DNA of 64,000 nt from positions 2,963,320 to 3,027,319 of the forward strand of contig NZ_RAPN01000001.1 in the NCBI RefSeq assembly GCF_003610535.1. The letters run 5' to 3'. Source of the stretch: Mangrovibacterium diazotrophicum (GTDB lineage Bacteria; Bacteroidota; Bacteroidia; Bacteroidales; Prolixibacteraceae). Shown here piece by piece: positions 56,056-64,000 of this stretch. Numbering within the stretch: the first letter of the stretch is position 1; each line of letters begins with the position of its first letter. Both the position numbers and the translations under genes were made by a program. The notes beneath the pieces were generated by a model that ran no database searches, was not told where the DNA came from, and worked only from the letters and a program-made list of their open reading frames with translations.

Positions 56056-57134
56056 AACTCGTCTTTTTTACCGAACACCGGAAATTGCAGCGATACAAGG
56101 TATTCGTCATCCTGCTTCGTTGTTTGAAGCTCGTAGCGATGCCCGTATATCAGCTCCAACCTTTTTTTAACATTTGTGAGCCCTATTCCTACTTTACGAC
56201 CAATCGGCGTTTGAGACATAAAACTGTTCTTACAGACAAAATACAACTTCCCGTCCTCGTCCCAAATATCCAGCTCCATCCAACCATCATCTTCCTTGCC
56301 TACCGTACCGTGTTTAAAACAGTTCTCAACAAAAGGTAAAAGCAACAACGGAGGGATGAAGGCGTTTTCCTGCTGAACATGTACCGAGGCGCGAATGTTC
56401 TCGGGAAAGGAAATCCGCATCTTTTCCAAATCAAGGTAATTGCGGATAAAATCCAGCTCTTTATAAATAGGTACCAGTTTTTGCTCCGTCTCGTAAATCA
56501 GATAACGCATGGTATCGGACAGACCTAAAACCATCTGCGGTGCGAGGTCGGACTTAGCGTAGGTGAGTCCGTATAAGTTATTCAAGGTGTTAAACAGAAA
56601 GTGTGGGTTGACCTGCGATTTAAGATAGAGGATTTGTGCTTCCTGCGAGCGCTGCAGCTTTTCTGCACTATCCCGCTCCACATCGGCTTTGTGTTCGTAC
56701 AACCGCAAAAGCACCGCAATAACAGCAATTACCGAATTCAAAATTAAACCGACAAAAACCGGTGATTTGCGGGAATTCAAGCGTTCCGCCAACCAGATAT
56801 TCCGATCGGTATCTAACCAAGCACTATTCTCCAACGCATCGTTCCAGCTCGTCCCAATGCCTCCCGGAAATACCACAAGAAACCGACTTCGAGCCACTGC
56901 TAAAACAAAAATCAAAACAAAAATGAGAACGCCAAATAGCAATGGACTTTGCCGTTTTATCAAAAACTGCTGGGTTAGTACTTCGCCCGATAAATAAAAC
57001 ATCAACGCAATAAAAAAGATACCCGGCAAGGTTCGCAACAACGCCTCCGTCCATGGCAGGAACAGGCTGAAAGAGACGTAAAAAAGGTAAGTCAACACAG
57101 CCCAGATAATCAAGTGGATGATCGCTTTCTTCAT
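56052..57134 (-). CDS. LytS/YehU-type sensor histidine kinase
   Basis: A 360-residue kinase with four predicted transmembrane helices (about 8-26, 36-52, 63-81 and 126-144) and no large periplasmic domain. A short coiled coil leads to the His_kinase domain: phospho-histidine H178 in SQVNPHFLFNTLNNL, N-box LLLPFVENCFKHG, and a GIGLTNVKKRLELIYG ATP lid. It is translationally coupled to the LytTR regulator gene. The loop between helices 3 and 4 (about 82-125) is the only sizeable outside segment that could sense a signal. Confidence 0.93.
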   Translation of the reverse strand: MKKAIIHLIIWAVLTYLFYVSFSLFLPWTEALLRTLPGIFFIALMFYLSGEVLTQQFLIKRQSPLLFGVLIFVLIFVLAVARSRFLVVFPGGIGTSWNDALENSAWLDTDRNIWLAERLNSRKSPVFVGLILNSVIAVIAVLLRLYEHKADVERDSAEKLQRSQEAQILYLKSQVNPHFLFNTLNNLYGLTYAKSDLAPQMVLGLSDTMRYLIYETEQKLVPIYKELDFIRNYLDLEKMRISFPENIRASVHVQQENAFIPPLLLLPFVENCFKHGTVGKEDDGWMELDIWDEDGKLYFVCKNSFMSQTPIGRKVGIGLTNVKKRLELIYGHRYELQTTKQDDEYLVSLQFPVFGKKDEL

Positions 57135-57342
57135 GCAACAATATTACGAAGAATAACGCTTTCAAAAGGGCTCCTTCAACCAACGGACAAAATTCATCAA
57201 TCAACAACAGAAAACGACTACCCTGCCGTTTATTGAATAGCCTGGTCATTCGTGTAAGCGAATTCGTCGTTGGATGAAAAGATATCGGCAGAGCATGAGG
57301 AACACCGTAAGTTTGAACCAGAAACTTCAAAAAACACGAAAA

Positions 57343-57717
57343 ATGAAAAAATTAGTTTTAACCCTTGCAGTCGTAATCGGACTGATAATTAACTGTAGCG
57401 CACAACAGGAAAATGGGCAAAGAACCCCGGAAGAACGTGCAGCCGCTCAAACGGAATGGATGAAAGAAAATATGGCTTTAACAACAGAACAACTTTCTAC
57501 CGTTGAAGCGTTAAACCTTGAGTACGCAAACAAAATGGAAGAGGTTCGCGCTATCGACGGAAATCTGGCCAAATTAAAGAAAGCCAGAAGTATTACGGAT
57601 GAGAAAGATGCCAAGCTGAAAACCGTGTTAAACAAGGAACAATTTCAGCAATACGAAGAAATGAAAAAAGAAATGCGGGCCAAAGCCAAGCAGATGCATA
57701 AAGAACAGCAACAATAG
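57343..57717 (+). CDS. Small secreted Spy/CpxP-like helical protein
   Basis: A 124-residue protein with a signal peptide (about 1-21, ending NCSAQ) and a mature part that is nearly all charged helix. LTTEQLSTVEALNLEYANKM (residues about 47-66) resembles the LTxxQ repeat of Spy/CpxP envelope chaperones; a second, weaker LNKEQFQQYEEM repeat follows at about 94-105. The start was placed at the ATG at 57343 since it gives a clean signal. It is divergent from the histidine kinase gene, with 208 bases between. A chaperone or sensor-modulator role is inference. Confidence 0.8.
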   Translation: MKKLVLTLAVVIGLIINCSAQQENGQRTPEERAAAQTEWMKENMALTTEQLSTVEALNLEYANKMEEVRAIDGNLAKLKKARSITDEKDAKLKTVLNKEQFQQYEEMKKEMRAKAKQMHKEQQQ

Positions 57718-57840
57718 CTGTTGCTAGTCGAAACATTTCAATTTAATACTTATCCTCAACTCACTACCGATATCCAATTAAGGGGCTTGGCGAAGCTATG
57801 CCCTCGAAATACAAAGTCATTCAATTAAAAACAAAAAAAC

Positions 57841-58248
57841 ATGAAAACGAAACACTTTTTTACCGGAATGCTTGCTCTACTCGCAATCGTGGTACTGAGC
57901 AGTTTTATGGCCGCAAAGGGCTTAGATCCGCAACGATTCTTCCAACGTAGCCCTGAAACCAGGGCCAATGTGATTACCACTGTCATGAAAAACCGCCTAG
58001 ACTTAGACGACGACCAGGCTGAAAAAGCTTACGCGATCAATCTTCGATATGCGCAGTTAAACCAAAAATTTATTGAAAACAATCCCGATTTAGAGATCCA
58101 ACCCGAAATGGTTGCCCTGAACAAACAGCGAAAAGATGAACTGAAAGCCCTGCTCACACCGGAACAGGAAGAAAAAGCCGAAGCTCTTCGAGATAAACTA
58201 ATCAACCGCCTGGAATTTGTATTAAAGCAATTGAAAGAAAACAATTAA
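57841..58248 (+). CDS. Second Spy/CpxP-like periplasmic protein
   Basis: A 135-residue exported protein, with a hydrophobic N-terminus (about 8-24) ending in AAKG and a helical body with LDLDDDQAEKAYAINLRYAQL and a LLTPEQEEKAEAL repeat, the two-LTxxQ layout of Spy-type proteins. It is only weakly similar to the upstream small protein but of the same kind. It comes 12 bases before the first paralogous lipoprotein gene, so it is co-transcribed with it. Confidence 0.8.
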   Translation: MKTKHFFTGMLALLAIVVLSSFMAAKGLDPQRFFQRSPETRANVITTVMKNRLDLDDDQAEKAYAINLRYAQLNQKFIENNPDLEIQPEMVALNKQRKDELKALLTPEQEEKAEALRDKLINRLEFVLKQLKENN

Positions 58249-58260
58249 CAACGAAGCACC

Positions 58261-59112
58261 ATGAAAACAAGAAACTTTCTAGTGGTCGGAATACTAATAG
58301 CCGGTGCAACACTTAGCTTCAGTGCGTGCAGCAAAGACGATAATAATACACCGGAAGACGAACTAAGCGACGAAACCATTGCCCTGGTTCAGGAATCGGC
58401 AAACGGCGACATGCTTGAAGAAGAACTGGATGCCAGTGTACAGGAGGCAATCGCCTATACCGAAGAAAACGCCATGCAAACCAAATCAGCTTCCGCAGAA
58501 TCCGATTGTGCTGTGATAACCTACACTCCGGAAGACGGCACATTCCCGCGTACAATTTCCGTCGATTTTGGCGAGGGTTGCGAAAGCATCCGTGGAGTAA
58601 CGCGTTCCGGCTCAATAACAATTCTACTGACTGACACTTTAAAAAATACAGGAGCTGAATACACGGTAACTTTCAACAATTACCAAGTTGAAAACACGAC
58701 AATCACTGGTAGTAAATCGGTAACAAACATCGGAACACCCGCTGCTCCTTCTTTTACAGATGAAAGTCAACTGGAGTTGACCACACCAGCCGGGATTGTG
58801 ATTACGAAAAGTAAGTCAATTATCCGGGAACAAATCGAGGGCATAGACACCTATTCAGTCGTTGATGATGTATTTCTGATCTCCGGTTCATCGGCCACAA
58901 GTTCGTCAGCCGGACGGTCCTACTCATATATCATTGTCGACCCACTAAAAGTAGCCCGTACCTGCGAAAATATTCTGTCAGGGGTGGCTGAAATTAACTG
59001 GAATGGTCAATCCGAACCAGTGACTATTGACTACGGCGACGGCGATTGCGACTGGAAAGTTTACGTATCTCGGGCACGTCGAATCATCCGCCGACAAGTT
59101 CTTTTAAACTAA
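58261..59112 (+). CDS. Lipoprotein of unknown function (paralogue 1)
   Basis: A 283-residue lipoprotein with lipobox ending at C23 (SFSAC) and an acidic, helical N-terminal region (about 30-80) like a linker. The rest is beta-rich. Two copies of a short motif stand out: ISVDFGEGC (near 98-106) and VTIDYGDGDCDWK (near 258-270), with a TRSGSI strand and an ITKSKSI strand between. The next gene encodes a clear paralogue. I recognise no named family. The position suggests it belongs to the regulon of the LytTR system. Confidence 0.78.
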   Translation: MKTRNFLVVGILIAGATLSFSACSKDDNNTPEDELSDETIALVQESANGDMLEEELDASVQEAIAYTEENAMQTKSASAESDCAVITYTPEDGTFPRTISVDFGEGCESIRGVTRSGSITILLTDTLKNTGAEYTVTFNNYQVENTTITGSKSVTNIGTPAAPSFTDESQLELTTPAGIVITKSKSIIREQIEGIDTYSVVDDVFLISGSSATSSSAGRSYSYIIVDPLKVARTCENILSGVAEINWNGQSEPVTIDYGDGDCDWKVYVSRARRIIRRQVLLN

Positions 59113-59200
59113 TTACAAATTCCCTACAGTGTTCGATTTCAATACACATATCGAACACCGTTAATAAACAAGATTATTCATTCATCAAACTAAATTTACT

Positions 59201-60073
59201 ATGAATTTTTCCCTCAAATTATTTTCAGCTGCTCTTATCGTGCTTAGCATGGCAGCTTGTAGCAAAAGCGATGACGACAGCGCATCGAACATCAGTACCG
59301 AAAACGTAGCATTAGCAGAAGAATGCCTGACTACCGAAGCGATCGATAACGAAATCACCGCTAGTATCAACACAGCATTGCTCGTATCAGAGAGCAGCTA
59401 TTCAACCAGCTCTACAACTATTGAAGAAACTGCAATGACTACCAAGTCAGCATCAACCCTGCCCGACTGTATGACTATCAGTATCAAACCGTTGATTGGT
59501 GGTTTCCCGAAAACAATCACACTCGACTTCGGCGATGGTTGTGTTGGAGATGATGGATTTACCCGCAGTGGATCGATCGCTGTTACAATTACCGACACGC
59601 TCCGCGCCCCAGGCGTTTCGTACAGCGTAGTTTTCGACGACTTTGCCATTGAAGGCTATTCGGTAGCCGGTACCTTGTATGTTGAAAACACCGGAACCGA
59701 AACAGTTCCTTCTTTTTACGAAGACATGGAACTGGTCTTCACCGGAACCAGTGGGCTGACCATCACCAAATCGAAAACAATCGAACGCGAATGGTCGGAA
59801 GGGGCGTCAACCGATGATCTGACCGATGATGTTTTCACCATTACCGGATCAGCCGATTCGCAATCGTCAAGCGGCTATTTCTACAGCTACGACATCACAA
59901 CCCCATTGGTGATGAGCTATGACTGCGATCCGATTAGCGAAGGAGTGATGGTATTGACGATTTCGGGCCAAACCGACCCAATCACTGTTGACTTTGGTGA
60001 CGGAACCTGCGACTGGAAAGCAACACTTTCGCAAGCCGGAAGGAGAAGCATTGAAGTCGATTTAAGTAACTAA
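59201..60073 (+). CDS. Lipoprotein of unknown function (paralogue 2)
   Basis: A 290-residue lipoprotein (lipobox ending at C20, SMAAC) that aligns with the upstream protein along its length: ITLDFGDGCVGDDGFTRSGSI, LTITKSKTIEREW, DDVFTITGSA, and ITVDFGDGTCDWKA near the end. The two cysteines after each GDG motif could form a disulfide in the periplasm. It is 88 bases after its paralogue, so this is a tandem duplication. Function unknown. Confidence 0.78.
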   Translation: MNFSLKLFSAALIVLSMAACSKSDDDSASNISTENVALAEECLTTEAIDNEITASINTALLVSESSYSTSSTTIEETAMTTKSASTLPDCMTISIKPLIGGFPKTITLDFGDGCVGDDGFTRSGSIAVTITDTLRAPGVSYSVVFDDFAIEGYSVAGTLYVENTGTETVPSFYEDMELVFTGTSGLTITKSKTIEREWSEGASTDDLTDDVFTITGSADSQSSSGYFYSYDITTPLVMSYDCDPISEGVMVLTISGQTDPITVDFGDGTCDWKATLSQAGRRSIEVDLSN

Positions 60074-60096
60074 CAGAGAACAAAAATTTAAAAGCC

Positions 60097-60651
60097 ATGA
60101 AAACCCTCTCGATACTTGTAGTTATAATTAGCCTGACACTTTCAGTTGAAGGCCTCTATGCCCAACGAACAGTTGTCAAAACGCCCCGCCGAACAGTAGT
60201 CCATTCCCCTCGTGGCACTGTTGTATACCGCAATCCGGTTGTAGTTCGTCCGGTAACCCGGTTGCCCGCATCGGCGGTCGCCATTCACTACCGCAACACA
60301 GCCTATTATTTCAATGCCGGAGTCTTTTACGCGTCGCAATCAGGAGCTTACGTCCGTGTCGCCCCCCCCGTGGGCATCCGACTGGCAGTTCTCCCAGCAG
60401 GCTATGCCCGCGTTGTTACAGGAACCGTACCCTACTACTATTATTCCGGCATTTTCTACACTTCAGCACCTGGCAACGAATACGTTGTTGTTGAAGCTCC
60501 GGTTGGTGCGGTGATTGAAACAGTTCCAGCCGAAGCGGTGGCTATTGAACTGGAAGGTCAAAAATGCGTTGAGTACAACGGTGTGATTTATCGCCCGGTT
60601 TACCGCGACGGAAAGAAATATTACGAGGTCGTGGGGCAGCTTGAAGAATAA
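60097..60651 (+). CDS. DUF6515-type secreted protein
   Basis: A 184-residue exported protein with a signal peptide (about 1-22, LYAQ). After a basic, Val/Thr/Arg-rich segment (about 23-55) come three similar beta-rich units with YYFNAGVFYAS, YYYYSGIFYTS and KCVEYNGVIYRPVY, each followed by a Val/Pro stretch with ..PVG..... .LPAG or VPAEAV. This is the pattern of the DUF6515 family of Bacteroidota and Proteobacteria, of unknown role. It ends the operon, 23 bases after the second lipoprotein gene, and precedes a terminator. Confidence 0.8.
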   Translation: MKTLSILVVIISLTLSVEGLYAQRTVVKTPRRTVVHSPRGTVVYRNPVVVRPVTRLPASAVAIHYRNTAYYFNAGVFYASQSGAYVRVAPPVGIRLAVLPAGYARVVTGTVPYYYYSGIFYTSAPGNEYVVVEAPVGAVIETVPAEAVAIELEGQKCVEYNGVIYRPVYRDGKKYYEVVGQLEE

Positions 60652-60676
60652 ATTCAGCTATCCGCGACTCTTAAAC

Positions 60677-60715
60677 AAGGCCGGTCTTTGGGGGAAGATC
60701 GGCCTTTCTCTTTTG
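60677..60715 (+). terminator. Terminator of the envelope cluster
   Basis: An imperfect 12-base inverted repeat (AAGGCCGGTCTT at 60677-60688, AAGATCGGCCTT at 60695-60706) followed by TCTCTTTT. Confidence 0.75.
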
Positions 60716-60859
60716 GGTTGAGGAGCGCCAATACAACTTGCTCTAAGGAAAATGACGAAAGGAGTCACCGAAAACCACTGTTTCCCATGCCCCTTTCGAA
60801 TCAAATTTAAACGTATCAAAGAAAAAATCACAAAAAACTCGTATTCGGATTGGAATCGA

Positions 60860-61537
60860 TTAACGAACCTCCTCGTCGCTTTCAACCCGCCCGTCCGCTA
60901 TCCGGATAATTCGCTTTCCATAGCGGGCAAACTCCTCGTTGTGAGTCACCTGTATAATGGTGATTCCCTCTTCATTCAATGTTTGCAGCAACGCCATAAT
61001 TTGCTTGCCCTGGTCCGAGTGCAGGTTGCCGGTTGGCTCATCTGCCAGCAACAGCTTTGGTTTCCCCGCAATGGCTCGGGCAATGCCTACCAGCTGCTGC
61101 TGTCCGCCGGAAAGTTGCGAGGGAAACAGATCTTTTTTGGCCACCATATTGAATCGATCCAACAGGTCAGCTACAATCGCCTTCCGCTCCTTCGACTTCA
61201 CGCCTTTGTACACCAGCGGAGTTTCGATGTTTTCATAAACGGTCATCTCATCAATGAGGTGAAAGGCCTGAAAGATGAAGCCAACCAAATGGCGGTGGAA
61301 TTCTACTTTTTGTTTTTCTTTTAACTGATGAGCCGCTTCGGTATTGAAGAAGTACTCGCCTTCGCTGGGCTCGTCCAGCAAACCGATAATATTCAACAAG
61401 GTTGATTTGCCGGCACCGCTGGGCCCCATGATCGACACAAACTCGCCTTCTTCAATATGCAGGGAGATATCCTTCAACACAAAACTGCGCTGAAACTTGT
61501 GATCGAAATACTTAAAAATGTTGTTTAGTTGTATCAT
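60860..61537 (-). CDS. ABC transporter ATP-binding protein (LolD/MacB type)
   Basis: A 225-residue ATPase. Walker A is GPSGAGKSTLL (about 38-48), the signature is LSGGQQQLVGIARAIAG (about 141-157), Walker B is LLLADEPTGNL, and the H-loop lies in QVTHNEEFARYG. The LDEPSEGEYFFN region and the GNLHSDQG loop are typical of the LolD/MacB/FtsE group. It goes with the MacB-like permease encoded 170 bases downstream-to-upstream on the same strand, in a transporter that moves substrates or uses force across the envelope instead of import. Confidence 0.93.
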   Translation of the reverse strand: MIQLNNIFKYFDHKFQRSFVLKDISLHIEEGEFVSIMGPSGAGKSTLLNIIGLLDEPSEGEYFFNTEAAHQLKEKQKVEFHRHLVGFIFQAFHLIDEMTVYENIETPLVYKGVKSKERKAIVADLLDRFNMVAKKDLFPSQLSGGQQQLVGIARAIAGKPKLLLADEPTGNLHSDQGKQIMALLQTLNEEGITIIQVTHNEEFARYGKRIIRIADGRVESDEEVR

Positions 61538-61707
61538 AATAAAAGTCTGAATCTGGATTATAGTGATTTATTGATTACCAGGATTAATGGTTTTGGAAAA
61601 GCTTTCCTGTCTTCTGTATGTGTTCATATATTGAATGATAATTGACTCTATTCTATCTAAATTAAATCGTGTTCATCCTTTAATTCTGTCAATCCCAATT
61701 CTGACAT

Positions 61708-64000
61708 TCACTCGTAGCGCAACGCCTCAACGGGATTTCGGACTGCCGCCCGCCAGCTTTGCCAACTAATCGTGGCCAGTGCCACCAGGATTGTCAGCAA
61801 TCCACCAACGGCGTAGATCCAGTAACTGATTTCGGTTCGGAAGGCAAAGTTTGCCAACCAGTTGTTCATGACCCATATCGAAACCGGCGTAGCGATCAAC
61901 AGGGCAACCAAAATCAGGAGCAGAATTTCGCGCGAGAACAAATAGAAAATATGATGTTTGTTGGCGCCGAGCACCTTTCGAACGCCCACCTCTTTTACCT
62001 TCTTCGAAGCGGTAAATGCGGCCAATGCCCAAAGGCCAAGCATCGAGATTAAAAATGCAAGCCCGGTGAAAACGCTGACAATCCGGCCAAAACGACGGTC
62101 GGCTTTATACTGGTTATCGAAAAACTGATCCAGGAAAAAATAGTCGAAACTGGCTTGCGGGAAATAGACATTCCAACGATCCTTTATCAATTGAATCGCG
62201 GTGTCATAATCCGCGGAACTCGTTTTCAAAGCGATATATTTCAGCGGTACCCAGCCAAGCCGACCATTCAGGATAAACATGATCGGCGTATAGCCATTGC
62301 TCAGCCCACGCTGGTGCCAGTTCTTCACGACCCCAATAATTTTTACCGCCTCAGCTTCACCCTCCAGTAAAACCATTTTCCCAATCGCTTCATCAGCAGT
62401 TGGAATCCCCAAAAGCGGAAGCGCAGCTTCGTTCACCAGCAAATTCGAAGGTTCGTTACCGAATCCCCGTTGAAAAGATCGGCCTGCGACCATTTCCAGC
62501 TTGAACGTATTGAAAAAATCATAGTCAACACTCATCATTTCGTACAACCGATACTGATCTACCGGCGCACCCTGCAACCGATTCGATGCATAAAAGGCTA
62601 CTTCCATTCCGGGAACAGCGTCCGTCACCGTAACACTCGAGAATGCCTGCTCTTCCCGCAAATTCTCTGCAAAGCGCGCAACTGCATCATTCACATTCTC
62701 GCGGCTAACAGGGAATTTCAACACAATGGTCTGGTTGATATTCACCCCAAGTTCCTGCCGTTGCATAAACCGCACCTGCTTGTAAACAATGAAGGTACCG
62801 CAAATGAGGAACAGTGCAGCAGCAAACTGAAAAACCACCAACACACGCCGCATCATTCCAGCCGATCCCGAGTTGAAATAATTGCCTTTTAAAATGATTG
62901 CCGGTTTGACCTGTGTCATCACAAAGGCCGGGTAAAAGCCGGAGAGAAAAACGCCAAGCAGTAAAATAGCAACACTCGTCAGCCAAAATACGGGCTCGTG
63001 AAAAATAAAAAAGCCAATGGACTCGCCGGTCAAATCATCAAACAGAGGCTTCAACAGGAAGATTAGCAGTACTGCAAACACCACTGCAGTTAGATTCACC
63101 AGCCACGATTCGGCTAAATATTGCCGGATCAACTGAATGCGATGTGCTCCCGAAACCTTCCGGACACCCACATCTTTGGCCCGTTCCATTGAACGAGCCG
63201 TAGTCAGGTTAATGTAGTTGATCCAGGCAGTCAGCAGGATGACAATTGCGATCACAATCAGCGTGTACAGCGAGCGTCGGTTACCCTTCGTCTCCCGCTC
63301 GTATTGCTTTTGCGGAGTCAGATGAATATCGGTCAAGGGCGTTAATTTTGCGGCCCAGGTTTTATTGCTCAAAACATCTGTCGGACGGTATTTATCGGCC
63401 ACTGCCGGAAAACCGGCTTCAATGTCTTGTGGATTTTTTCCGGGCGCCAGCAGCAAGTATGTATAAGCTTCGTGCAGTAGCCAAAACTCCCGCATCCAGT
63501 CGGGCAAAGTGGCATAAGATATGAGGTAATTGAAACGAACATGCGAGTTAAGCGGAAAGTCTTCCAGCACACCGGTTACTTCACATTCCTGAAAGTTGGA
63601 ACCACTGGCGAACGTCAACAATTTGCCAATTGGATTTTCATTGGGAAAGAAATTTCGGGCAGCCGACTCCGTAATCACAATCGTATTTGGCCTGGTGAGC
63701 TGGTCGTTAAGATTTCCCTCTTTCAACTTAAAATCGAACACTGAAAAAAAGGAAGGGCCAGTGTAGGCAATGCCGGTTTCACGCAATCGCTTTTCATGAT
63801 AGATTACCGTTTGCTCCGGGTTTTGGACTCCAATCCGCACATAGTCTTCCACACCACTCAGTTCGTCAGCAATGGCTTTGCCGTAGCCAAACGAACTGGT
63901 ACCCCAATCATCAGTTAACTGATCGCCTTCGTAAAACTGACTTTCAACCCGGTAAATCCGATCACCTTTACTGTGCATCCGATCAAAGCTAAACTCGAAA
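61708..64000 (-). CDS. MacB/FtsX-like ABC transporter permease (5' end outside)
   Basis: At least 763 residues; the frame runs past the window edge (FEFSFDRMHSKGDRIYRV are the first visible residues). The MacB periplasmic core domain (about the first 220) is followed by two FtsX-type units: membrane helices near ARSMERAKDVGVRKVSG and again at the C-terminus near SKKVKEVGVRKVLGANK, giving about eight helices in total. The fused two-FtsX layout and the HSKGDRIYRVES segment are typical of large Bacteroidota permeases. It pairs with the ATPase encoded at 60860-61537. Substrate unknown; such systems are often regulated by LytTR or sigma-54 regulators. Confidence 0.92.
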   Translation of the reverse strand, partial: FEFSFDRMHSKGDRIYRVESQFYEGDQLTDDWGTSSFGYGKAIADELSGVEDYVRIGVQNPEQTVIYHEKRLRETGIAYTGPSFFSVFDFKLKEGNLNDQLTRPNTIVITESAARNFFPNENPIGKLLTFASGSNFQECEVTGVLEDFPLNSHVRFNYLISYATLPDWMREFWLLHEAYTYLLLAPGKNPQDIEAGFPAVADKYRPTDVLSNKTWAAKLTPLTDIHLTPQKQYERETKGNRRSLYTLIVIAIVILLTAWINYINLTTARSMERAKDVGVRKVSGAHRIQLIRQYLAESWLVNLTAVVFAVLLIFLLKPLFDDLTGESIGFFIFHEPVFWLTSVAILLLGVFLSGFYPAFVMTQVKPAIILKGNYFNSGSAGMMRRVLVVFQFAAALFLICGTFIVYKQVRFMQRQELGVNINQTIVLKFPVSRENVNDAVARFAENLREEQAFSSVTVTDAVPGMEVAFYASNRLQGAPVDQYRLYEMMSVDYDFFNTFKLEMVAGRSFQRGFGNEPSNLLVNEAALPLLGIPTADEAIGKMVLLEGEAEAVKIIGVVKNWHQRGLSNGYTPIMFILNGRLGWVPLKYIALKTSSADYDTAIQLIKDRWNVYFPQASFDYFFLDQFFDNQYKADRRFGRIVSVFTGLAFLISMLGLWALAAFTASKKVKEVGVRKVLGANKHHIFYLFSREILLLILVALLIATPVSIWVMNNWLANFAFRTEISYWIYAVGGLLTILVALATISWQSWRAAVRNPVEALRYE

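Overview
This window reads as chromosomal DNA of a Bacteroidota bacterium, most likely one of the Marinilabiliales/Prolixibacteraceae-type marine or sediment lineages (the order is inference). Supporting signs are three SusC/SusD pairs, a hybrid two-component regulator with a seven-domain layout, a FecR/ECF-sigma pair, the type IX secretion protein PorZ, Bacteroidota-type fumarate reductase/succinate dehydrogenase genes, GIN-domain (DUF2807) proteins, and a tRNA promoter matching TAnnTTTG. No insertion sequence, prophage, CRISPR array or rRNA was seen.

Layout. 0-5.8 kb is the 3' end of an exopolysaccharide locus on the + strand: a pyruvyl-transferase fragment, a PssD/PssE (Alg14/Alg13-like) glycosyltransferase pair, an FrhB-like iron-sulfur protein, a Wzc-type tyrosine autokinase and a small HAD protein. 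5.9-13.6 kb is housekeeping and envelope material: 3-methyladenine glycosylase, an S41 protease, a membrane-anchored receiver protein, CoaX, two GIN-domain proteins, a YtxH operon and a small membrane protein. 13.7-17.1 kb is sdhCAB (minus strand), followed by a tRNA-Arg(CCT) with its own promoter and terminator.

17.6-32.8 kb holds two glycan-uptake loci: a ROK regulator with a SusD_2-type/SusC pair, and a SusC(STN)/SusD pair controlled by a divergently placed ECF sigma factor and FecR, with a PL22-like oligogalacturonate-lyase-type beta-propeller gene between them. 32.8-48.6 kb is a compact polysaccharide utilisation locus that strongly resembles a xyloglucan locus: SusC, SusD, a three-module putative surface glycan-binding lipoprotein, a BACON-GH5 (subfamily 4-like) endoglucanase, a PA14-containing GH31 alpha-xylosidase and an HTCS regulator. 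The expected scheme is cleavage at the surface by GH5, capture by the lipoproteins, import by SusCD, removal of xylose by GH31 and sensing by the HTCS.

49-55 kb contains a GIY-YIG protein, a SPOR lipoprotein and a rdgB-porZ-recO-aminotransferase run. The aminotransferase-like protein has lost its PLP lysine and most of the PLP pocket, which makes it the most unusual gene of the window. 55.3-64 kb looks like an envelope-sensing region: a LytS-type histidine kinase with a LytTR regulator, divergent from two small Spy/CpxP-like proteins, two paralogous lipoproteins and a DUF6515 protein, then an ABC ATPase and a MacB-like permease cut by the window end.
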